This document shows, piece by piece, positions 58,165 through 64,000 of a stretch of 64,000 nucleotides of DNA. The DNA is taken from assembly GCF_000763375.1 (NCBI RefSeq), contig NZ_JPSY01000001.1:372001-436000 (forward strand). The letters run 5' to 3'. Within the stretch, counting starts at the first letter, position 1. Every line of letters begins with the position of its first letter. Position numbers and translations under genes: made by a program. The DNA is from Microbacterium profundi (GTDB taxonomy: Bacteria; Actinomycetota; Actinomycetes; Actinomycetales; Microbacteriaceae). The notes under the pieces were generated by a model, which did not search any database, was not told the DNA's origin, and was given only the letters and a program-made list of their open reading frames with translations.

Positions 58165-59957
58165 TGGCCGCACGCACGAAGGTCGACACCGCACCGTCGA
58201 CGATGAAAGAGCTCAAGGACACGCTCTGGAAGGCCGCCGACAAGTTGAGGGGGTCGATGGATGCCTCACAGTACAAAGACGTCATCCTCGGGCTGGTGTT
58301 CCTGAAGTACGTCTCGGATGCATTCGACGAGCGCCGCGGCCAGATCCGCTCAGAGCTCGCGGCAGACGACTACGACGAGGAGCAGATCGCCGAACTCATC
58401 GACGACACCGATGAGTACACCGGCCGTGGCGTGTTCTGGGTGCCGGCGAATGCACGCTGGTCGTACCTGGCGGAGAACGCGAAGGGACTCGGCCCGTCGA
58501 TAGGCGAGGCGGAGAAGTCGGTCGGTCTGCTTGTCGATGAGGCGATGGATGCTGTCATGCAGGCGAATCCGCAGCTCAACGGCACGCTCCCCCGTATCTT
58601 CAACCGCGACAGCGTCGACCAGCGCAGGCTGGGCGAGCTCGTCGACTTGTTCAACTCGGCACGATTCACAGGCCAGGGCAAGGGCGGTGCCGACGGACGC
58701 CGTGCGCGCGACCTGCTGGGCGAGGTGTACGAGTACTTCCTCGAGAAGTTCGCGGCGGCCGAGGGTAAGCGCGGCGGAGAGTTCTACACGCCGGCCAGTG
58801 TCGTGCGGGTGCTCGTCGAGCTTCTGCAGCCGACGAAGGGGCGCGTGTACGACCCGGCGTGCGGCTCGGGCGGCATGTTCGTGCAGGCCGAGAAGTTCAT
58901 CGACGCGCACCACGGTGAGGGCTCGGACATCTCGGTGTACGGGCAGGAGCTCAACGAGCGCACCTGGCGGATGGCGAAGATGAATCTCGCGATCCACGGC
59001 CTGAACGGCAACCTCGGTGCGCGCTGGCAGGACACGTTCGCGCGCGATCTGCATCCCGACGTCGAGTTCGACTACGTCATGGCGAACCCGCCGTTCAATA
59101 TCAAGGACTGGGCGCGTGATGAGTCCGACCCGCGTTGGCGCTACGGCGTGCCGCCGGCGGGCAACGCGAACTATGCGTGGATCCAGCACATCCTCTCCAA
59201 GCTCGCCCCGGGAGGCACCGCCGGCGTCGTGATGGCGAACGGGTCGATGTCGTCGAACTCAGGCGGTGAGGGCGCGATCCGCGCCGAGATCGTGGAAGCG
59301 GATCTCGTCTCGTGCATGGTGGCACTGCCGACGCAGCTGTTCCGCTCGACCGGCATTCCGGTGTGCGTGTGGTTCTTCGCGAAGGATAAAGGAGCGCTCC
59401 TTGAGCCTGTCGAAGGGTCGCGTGGCGGCTCGATCGACCGCACCGGCCAGGTGCTCTTCATCGACGCTCGCAACCTCGGCCATATGGTCGACCGTGCCGA
59501 GCGCGCGCTGTCGGATGAGGACATCGCAAAGATCGCCCACACCTACCACGCCTGGCGCGGCATACCTTCCCCTGCGCGGACGCCGAATGACTCCGCGCCG
59601 GACGCCCCCACGCCGGAAGCCTCCACGCGGGAAGCCTCCACGCGGGAAGCCTCCACGCGGGTCGTTGAGCGAGCCGAAGGCGAGACGAAACGCGCTGAGC
59701 GAGCGGAGCGAGACGAAGCGTCATTCGAGCCCTACGAGAATATCCCCGGCTTCGCTTACTCCGCCACCCTCGCCGAGATCAAAGCCGCCGACTACGCCCT
59801 GACGCCAGGCCGCTACGTCGGCGCCGCCGAGGTCGAGGACGACGGCGAGCCGATCGAGCAGAAGCTCGCGCGGCTGAAGGGCGAGTTGTTCTCGCAGTTC
59901 GAGGAGTCCGAGCGGTTGGCTGCGGTTGTTCGTGAGCAGTTGGGGCGGGTCTCGTGA
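58164..59957 (+). CDS. hsdM: Type I restriction-modification methyltransferase subunit
   Basis: 597 aa. N-terminal HsdM domain (KELKDTLWKAADKLRGSMDA, YKDVILGLVFLKYVSDAF), SAM motif DPACGSGGMF at 230, and NPPF at 308-311. It methylates adenine at the HsdS-defined site. Residues about 485-519 are an in-frame repeat insertion: three EASTR units (59616-59660), then a class-2 palindrome (59659-59720). A class-1 repeat is near residue 412-418. C-terminal block NIPGFAYSATLAEIKAADYA resumes normally. ATG at 58164; 4-nt overlap with hsdS. Confidence 0.94.
   Translation: MAARTKVDTAPSTMKELKDTLWKAADKLRGSMDASQYKDVILGLVFLKYVSDAFDERRGQIRSELAADDYDEEQIAELIDDTDEYTGRGVFWVPANARWSYLAENAKGLGPSIGEAEKSVGLLVDEAMDAVMQANPQLNGTLPRIFNRDSVDQRRLGELVDLFNSARFTGQGKGGADGRRARDLLGEVYEYFLEKFAAAEGKRGGEFYTPASVVRVLVELLQPTKGRVYDPACGSGGMFVQAEKFIDAHHGEGSDISVYGQELNERTWRMAKMNLAIHGLNGNLGARWQDTFARDLHPDVEFDYVMANPPFNIKDWARDESDPRWRYGVPPAGNANYAWIQHILSKLAPGGTAGVVMANGSMSSNSGGEGAIRAEIVEADLVSCMVALPTQLFRSTGIPVCVWFFAKDKGALLEPVEGSRGGSIDRTGQVLFIDARNLGHMVDRAERALSDEDIAKIAHTYHAWRGIPSPARTPNDSAPDAPTPEASTREASTREASTRVVERAEGETKRAERAERDEASFEPYENIPGFAYSATLAEIKAADYALTPGRYVGAAEVEDDGEPIEQKLARLKGELFSQFEESERLAAVVREQLGRVS
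59397..59417. repeat. Class-1 dispersed repeat inside hsdM
   Basis: CTTGAGCCTGTCGAAGGG core, read in frame as LEPVEGS after the SAM/NPPF core. Confidence 0.7.
59616..59720. repeat. 15-bp tandem repeat plus class-2 palindromic repeat inside hsdM
   Basis: Three perfect tandem copies of GAAGCCTCCACGCGG (59616-59660, encoding EASTR each), then the class-2 element (59659-59720) with GGGTCGTTGAGCGAGCC and GCGAGACGAAACGCG, encoding [20 protein letters not shown]. All in frame. Confidence 0.85.
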
Positions 59958-61198
59958 GAATGATTCGACTGTCAGGTCTGGCAGTGAACCGCGGACTCGT
60001 CGGCGGCCCGTTCGGATCATCACTCGTCAGTAGTGACTACGCGGACGACGGAATCCCCGTCATCCGCGGAACGAACATGGGCTGCGGGCGCTACGTCGGA
60101 GGCGAATTTGCGTATGTCTCGACTGACAAGTTCGACCGTGACCTCTCACGCAACGTCGCATCTGCACGCGACATCGTCTTCACGCAGCGCGGCACGCTTG
60201 GGCAAGTCGCTCTCGTTCCTGAGTCGCGTCACAACGTGTATGTCATCTCACAAAGCCAGATGAGACTTCGAGTAGATCCGGAAAAAGCCTCCCCGGAGTT
60301 CGTCTACTACGCGGCGACCTCGCCAGATTTCCTTCGACAGATAGATGATCGCGCGATCTCGACCGGCGTTCCCCATACGAATCTAGGGATCCTTGCAGAG
60401 CTTGAGGTGCCAGACCTGCCCCTACTCGAGCAGCAGGCAATCGCCGAGGTGCTGGGCGCTCTCGACGACAAGATCGCCGCCAACACCCGCCTCGCCGCCA
60501 CTACTGAACAAATGCTCCGGGCGGAAATCGATCTAAGATGGCTCAATCACGCTGACCGAAGCGCAAGGCTCTCGGACTTCGTAGAGCTCAATCCGACCAC
60601 GCGCTTGCCAGCAACTGGGGACGAACCGGCCTATATCGATATGCGGAAGCTCCCCGAGGCTGGCTGGTCCATCGCGGGCGTGGAACGACGCGCTGCAAAA
60701 GGTGGAGCACGGTTCAAGAATGGCGACACACTGCTTGCCCGGATCACTCCGTGCCTCGAGAACCGCAAGACCGGCTACGTTGACGTGCTCTCCGACGATG
60801 AGGTGGCGGTTGGATCCACCGAGTTCATCGTTCTCCGTGCGCGCGACGGCATCGCCCAGCCGATCTCGTTCCTTCTTGCTACTGAATCGCGCTTCCGAGA
60901 GCACGCGATCCAGCACATGGTTGGCACGTCTGGCAGGCAGCGAGTCGCCGCGAACGATCTCAACGACTTCGCCTTGCCGACGCCCGACGTGTCGTGGCTG
61001 CAGGACTTTGGAACACGGGCATCCGCGACATTCGCCGCTGTGCAGGCAAACAGCACCGAGAACCGCACCCTCGCCGCAACCCGTGACGCGCTCCTCCCGC
61101 AGCTCATGTCCGGCCAACTCCGAGTGACAGATGTCGATCGGTTCGTTGACGCGGCCACCGCGACTCCGCTCGAAACCACAGACAAGGATCGATCATGA
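59954..61198 (+). CDS. hsdS: Type I restriction-modification specificity subunit
   Basis: 414 aa with two target-recognition domains. TRD1 is about 10-150 (NRGLVGGPFGSSLVSSDY, GIPVIRGTNMG, VFTQRGTLGQVALV). The central helix is about 155-195 (LPLLEQQAIAEVLGALDDKI). TRD2 is about 205-350 and the end helix LAATRDALLPQLMSGQLRV. These two TRDs define a bipartite recognition site that cannot be predicted here. GTG at 59954 overlaps hsdM by 4 nt; the stop overlaps the next gene by ATGA. Confidence 0.94.
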   Translation: MRMIRLSGLAVNRGLVGGPFGSSLVSSDYADDGIPVIRGTNMGCGRYVGGEFAYVSTDKFDRDLSRNVASARDIVFTQRGTLGQVALVPESRHNVYVISQSQMRLRVDPEKASPEFVYYAATSPDFLRQIDDRAISTGVPHTNLGILAELEVPDLPLLEQQAIAEVLGALDDKIAANTRLAATTEQMLRAEIDLRWLNHADRSARLSDFVELNPTTRLPATGDEPAYIDMRKLPEAGWSIAGVERRAAKGGARFKNGDTLLARITPCLENRKTGYVDVLSDDEVAVGSTEFIVLRARDGIAQPISFLLATESRFREHAIQHMVGTSGRQRVAANDLNDFALPTPDVSWLQDFGTRASATFAAVQANSTENRTLAATRDALLPQLMSGQLRVTDVDRFVDAATATPLETTDKDRS

Positions 61199-61812
61199 AC
61201 CCGACCAGTGACTTTGAGCAGGAACAGAGACAACCCGATGCCGATGCACCAACAGGCGAGGGCTCGCCCGACAAGCAGCGATTGTCACCGCTGCTCATCG
61301 GGCTGTCCAGCGCCGCGCTCGTTGTCGGTCTTGCCATCGGCGGCGGGATCGGGTGGGGAATCACCGCGAGCGAACTGCAGCCGCAGCTCGATGCTGCTGA
61401 GTCCACGATTCAGAGCCAAGACTCAGAGCTGCTGATCGCCCAAGCCGACCTTGAGACGGCCCAGAAGCGACGTGACGACGCCGAAGCGGAGTACACCACC
61501 AAACTCGAAGAGCTCGCCGCGATGGAAGCTGACCTTGCGGAGCGCGAAACAGCCGTGAGTGCAACGGAGAAGGAGATCGCGGCGAATTCGTTCGGCGGCG
61601 GCGTACGGCTCGTCGGCACCAACACCGCTGCTGGAGTGTATTCGACCGGCGAAATAGCCTCAGGAATGTGCTACTACGTGTGGAAGACAGGCACGGGATC
61701 CGACGCCGGCATCGTTGATAACAACATCGTCAAGTCCGGAACTGCCACAGTCACCCTCAACGACGGCGACGTATTCGAATCGAATGGCTGCGGAACATGG
61801 ACGAAGCAATGA
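61195..61812 (+). CDS. Membrane-anchored coiled-coil protein in the RM operon
   Basis: 205 aa. A polar N-terminus precedes one transmembrane helix (about 33-55, IGLSSAALVVGLAIGGGIGW), then a coiled coil (about 60-130, rich in Glu/Ala/Gln), then a small beta-rich domain with two cysteines (GGGVRLVGTNTAAGVYSTGE, CYYVWKTGTGSDAG, VFESNGCGTW). The C-terminal domain resembles extracytoplasmic domains of actinobacterial TM proteins. Start codon overlaps hsdS (ATGA), so it is coupled to the RM genes, where a membrane protein is unexpected. Confidence 0.75.
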   Translation: MNPTSDFEQEQRQPDADAPTGEGSPDKQRLSPLLIGLSSAALVVGLAIGGGIGWGITASELQPQLDAAESTIQSQDSELLIAQADLETAQKRRDDAEAEYTTKLEELAAMEADLAERETAVSATEKEIAANSFGGGVRLVGTNTAAGVYSTGEIASGMCYYVWKTGTGSDAGIVDNNIVKSGTATVTLNDGDVFESNGCGTWTKQ

Positions 61813-61922
61813 GCTTCGCCGTCGTCGACTTCGAGATCATCACCACGCGATCCCGCATCACCCAACCAATCCGCCGCAGCGTTGTTGCTGTCCGAACATC
61901 CGGAGTGCCAGATGAACGATGA
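61809..61922 (+). CDS. Very short bridging ORF, possible exonuclease remnant
   Basis: 37 codons: ATG at 61809 overlaps the upstream stop by ATGA, and its stop at 61920-61922 overlaps the next gene by 11 nt. It begins SFAVVDFEIITTR, recalling the first strand of DnaQ-type exonucleases (VVDFET), and then loses similarity. It could be a genuine coupling ORF or the decayed start of a DnaQ-like gene. Confidence 0.4.
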   Translation: MSFAVVDFEIITTRSRITQPIRRSVVAVRTSGVPDER

Positions 61923-63207
61923 GATCGACCTCCTCGACCACGAGATCGAGCTGATCAGCGACGGCGATGGCGTTGCCGTGATCGGGCCGCCGCTGGCGAT
62001 CGAGCAGTTCCTCAGCTCACGCGGACTCCAATCGCGCGACCTCGGACTACAGAAGCTCGGCACCAAATTCGGTGCTGCATCAGGCGCTGCGCAGGCGGGC
62101 TCTCAGATCGCGGAGCACTCCGGCCGGTGGATCAAGCTGACGAAGGACTCCGCGAAGGCACTGAACGACCTTCCTCCGATGAAGGGCTCGTCGTCTGAGG
62201 TCGCTCGTGCCATCGTGACGAAGAATGGCAAGATCAGCGGCATCCTCGAATTCGTTCGCACCCCGGGCGCGATGCTCACGAACCCGGCGCTCCTCGCGGG
62301 CGCCGCCGGAATCATGTCACAGATCGCCATGCAGCAGACCATGGACGAGATCACCGACTATCTTGCCGAGATCGACGCAAAGGTCGACGATGTGCTGCGC
62401 GCTCAGAAGGATGCGGCGCTCGCCGACATGATCGGCGTCGAGTTCGTCGTCGAAGAGGCGATGACGATCCGTGAGCAGGTCGGATTCGTCTCTCAGACCA
62501 CATGGTCGAAGGTACAAGCCACGACCTCAACCGTCGCACGCACACAGGCGTATGCACTGCGGCAACTCGATGCCATCGCTGAGAAGCTCGAGCGCACCGC
62601 CAAGATGGGCGACCTCGCCGACAACACCAAAGACGCAGAAGGCGTCGTTCAGGAATGGCTCGCTGTGCTCGCCCGCTGCTTCCAACTGCAAGATGCCACC
62701 GCGATTCTCGAACTCGATCGTGTACTCGACGATTCACCCGACGACCCCGGCGAGATCGAACGGCACCGCCGGGGGCTGCTCACGGCGCGCAAAAATCGGA
62801 AGGCTCTCATCTCACGAACCACAGCCGGACTCATCGCACGTATGGACGCAGCCGCCACGCGCGCGAATACGAAGGTCCTACTCAATCCGCTTGCCTCACG
62901 CGATGTCGTGAACGCCAGCAACCACGTCGCAAGCGACGTCATCGAGTTCCATGAGCACCTGGGAATCGAGAGCGACCGCAGCACCGTCGAAGTGAAGCGG
63001 TGGCGCGAGGCCGCCGGCGAGCTGGGCGAAGACGTTGTGGAGAACAGCACGGAGGCCGCAGAAGCCGTCGGTCGATTCGCAGGCGAGACGGTCGACAACC
63101 TCCGCAGTGGTACGGGCAAACTCCTGTCCGGACTCGGCGAGCGCCTGCTCCGCAAGGACGCCAAGCCGAACGACGGGCACGGAGACGAGTCAGAAACCGT
63201 TGTATAA
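61912..63207 (+). CDS. 431-aa helical protein of unknown function in the RM operon
   Basis: ATG at 61912 (NDEIDLLDHEIEL), with CGGAG about 6 nt upstream. Largely alpha-helical. Residues about 100-140 are hydrophobic/glycine-rich (LTNPALLAGAAGIMSQIAMQ), possibly a membrane-interacting hairpin. Residues about 150-230 are amphipathic (AEIDAKVDDVLRAQKDAALA, RTQAYALRQLDAIAEKLER). No enzymatic motif was recognised. Its place between hsdS and an ATPase gene suggests a defence-associated accessory; a toxin or effector is possible but unproven. Confidence 0.7.
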   Translation: MNDEIDLLDHEIELISDGDGVAVIGPPLAIEQFLSSRGLQSRDLGLQKLGTKFGAASGAAQAGSQIAEHSGRWIKLTKDSAKALNDLPPMKGSSSEVARAIVTKNGKISGILEFVRTPGAMLTNPALLAGAAGIMSQIAMQQTMDEITDYLAEIDAKVDDVLRAQKDAALADMIGVEFVVEEAMTIREQVGFVSQTTWSKVQATTSTVARTQAYALRQLDAIAEKLERTAKMGDLADNTKDAEGVVQEWLAVLARCFQLQDATAILELDRVLDDSPDDPGEIERHRRGLLTARKNRKALISRTTAGLIARMDAAATRANTKVLLNPLASRDVVNASNHVASDVIEFHEHLGIESDRSTVEVKRWREAAGELGEDVVENSTEAAEAVGRFAGETVDNLRSGTGKLLSGLGERLLRKDAKPNDGHGDESETVV

Positions 63208-63249
63208 ACGTCTTCATCGAAGTATAAAGAAATATAAAGGAGTACAAAC
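63208..63249 (+). other. AT-rich spacer before the ATPase gene
   Basis: 42 nt rich in TATAAA units (GTATAAAGAAATATAAAGG), striking in this high-GC genome. It ends in AAAGGAG, the Shine-Dalgarno of the next gene. It may carry an internal promoter. Confidence 0.5.
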
Positions 63250-64000
63250 GTGGCTTACGTGAACGACAGTCCCTTCCGGGCAGGCTTCGGCAAGACTCCG
63301 CCGATGCTGGCAGGACGCGACTCCGTTCTCGACAGCTTCGCCGCGGCGCTTGCTGAAGGCACCTGGAGCACCGAGCGCACAATGCTCATCGAGGGCCTTC
63401 GGGGCGTCGGCAAGACCGTGCTCCTGAACGCACTAGAAGACATCGCACGCGAGCGCGGCTGGCTCGTGATCGCCGAGACCGCGACTCCCGGGTTCATGGA
63501 TCGCATCACGAACAGCCACTTACAACGCGCGATCGACGAGATCGATCCGCCTAAGGAACGGCACATCACCGGCGCCAGCGTCGCTGGAGCCAGCATCACG
63601 ACCCAGGTCGTTCCCCCGCCGCAGTATCCAGTGACGCTGCGCTCTCAATTGGAGAAGATCACAGAACTGGTCGCCCCTCGCGGAGTGCTGATCACTCTCG
63701 ATGAAATCAACACCCACTCCATTACCGAACTGGCAGAGTTCGCCGCAGAGCACCAGCACGCGATCCGCAGCGACCTGGAGGTTGCATTCGTCGGCGCTGG
63801 GCTGCGCAGCGCGATCAAGGAAGCGCTCAGCCACCGCAGCCTGACATTTCTGCGGCGATCGCTGCGGCCGCCTATCGACTTTCTCGAGTACGACGACGTG
63901 ATCGACGCGCTCCGCATCCCCATCGTCGACCGAGGACGCACCATCGGATCAGAGGCGCTCGACTACGCGGTCCGCGCGACCCAGGGGTATCCATTCCTTG
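63250..64000 (+). CDS. P-loop ATPase (AAA/STAND-like), cut by window edge
   Basis: First 250 codons. GTG at 63250 with AAAGGAG upstream. Walker A GLRGVGKT at 49-56, Walker B LITLDEIN (Asp151-Glu152), and a possible sensor (EVAFVGAGLR). The region MLAGRDSVLDSFAAALAEG before the P-loop is typical of ORC/STAND ATPases. Such ATPases occur in defence islands as nucleotide-driven sensors or partners. The remainder lies beyond the window, so its effector domain, if any, is unseen. Confidence 0.85.
   Translation, partial: MAYVNDSPFRAGFGKTPPMLAGRDSVLDSFAAALAEGTWSTERTMLIEGLRGVGKTVLLNALEDIARERGWLVIAETATPGFMDRITNSHLQRAIDEIDPPKERHITGASVAGASITTQVVPPPQYPVTLRSQLEKITELVAPRGVLITLDEINTHSITELAEFAAEHQHAIRSDLEVAFVGAGLRSAIKEALSHRSLTFLRRSLRPPIDFLEYDDVIDALRIPIVDRGRTIGSEALDYAVRATQGYPFL

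Noticed and set aside
61912..63207. 431-aa protein as HsdR endonuclease
   Set aside because: No helicase motifs, no PD-(D/E)XK site, and far too short for HsdR.
1..64000. tRNA or rRNA genes
   Set aside because: No cloverleaf with a T-arm GGTTCRAATCC and matching acceptor stem, and no rRNA signature, was recognised by reading both strands; a covariance search was not possible.

Overview
The window is high-GC actinobacterial DNA, most likely from a Microbacterium-like member of the Microbacteriaceae. The signs are the dapD/dapC lysine genes, a 7Fe FdxA ferredoxin, actinobacterial GcvT/H/P, an NrtR-type NAD regulator, DUF1918, DUF2231 and DUF6328 proteins, many GTG starts, and many starts placed 6-7 nt after a TANNNT box (leaderless layout). 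The organism is inferred from gene content, not from a marker search.

Layout. 1-5.5 kb: dapD 3' end, DEAD-box helicase, citrate synthase gltA, and an fdxA-dapC unit. 5.5-9.3 kb: azlCD amino-acid exporter diverging from an XRE-cupin regulator, then typA. 9.3-16.3 kb: a CPBP protease and a minus-strand oligopeptide ABC transporter operon. 16.4-21.3 kb: gcvT-gcvH-gcvP behind a tandem glycine riboswitch. 21.3-27.1 kb: a NAD biosynthesis operon (Nudix regulator, nadA, nadB, nadC, cysteine desulfurase) with an operator palindrome sitting inside its promoter. 27.2-39.9 kb: mixed housekeeping and transport genes (glycosyltransferase, ABC exporter, DHA2 exporter, acyltransferase, TetR/SnoaL pair, ABC-F ATPase, ArfB and others).

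39.9-43.8 kb is an accessory patch inserted next to the 3' end of ychF. It carries a decayed AbiEi/AbiEii toxin-antitoxin pair, a broken VOC gene and a Nudix-HigA-HigB operon. The cassettes are tightly bounded by degenerate direct copies of the ychF 3' end, all in the same orientation, and no integrase is visible. 43.9-52.7 kb: exonuclease, ankyrin protein, rmuC, an IS982-type element abutting glpX, fba, an ECF sigma/anti-sigma pair with a secreted lipoprotein, and a DUF2231 membrane protein. 52.7-54.3 kb: an IS3-type element. 54.3-55.9 kb: a TM2-domain protein and a small membrane-anchored protein.

56.1-64.0 kb: a tightly coupled type I restriction-modification operon. It begins with a protein that looks like a HTH, a catalytically dead N6-methyltransferase and a target-recognition-like domain. 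Then come hsdM and hsdS, followed by non-canonical genes (a membrane coiled-coil protein, a 37-codon ORF, a 431-aa helical protein and a P-loop ATPase cut by the window edge). No hsdR is seen inside the window.

Two families of dispersed palindromic repeats run through the window. They lie in intergenic DNA and in the glycine riboswitch, and also in frame inside conserved enzymes (GcvP, GcvH, NadB, HsdM), where they add short basic or flexible peptides. They resemble in concept the protein-coding palindromic elements of Rickettsia.
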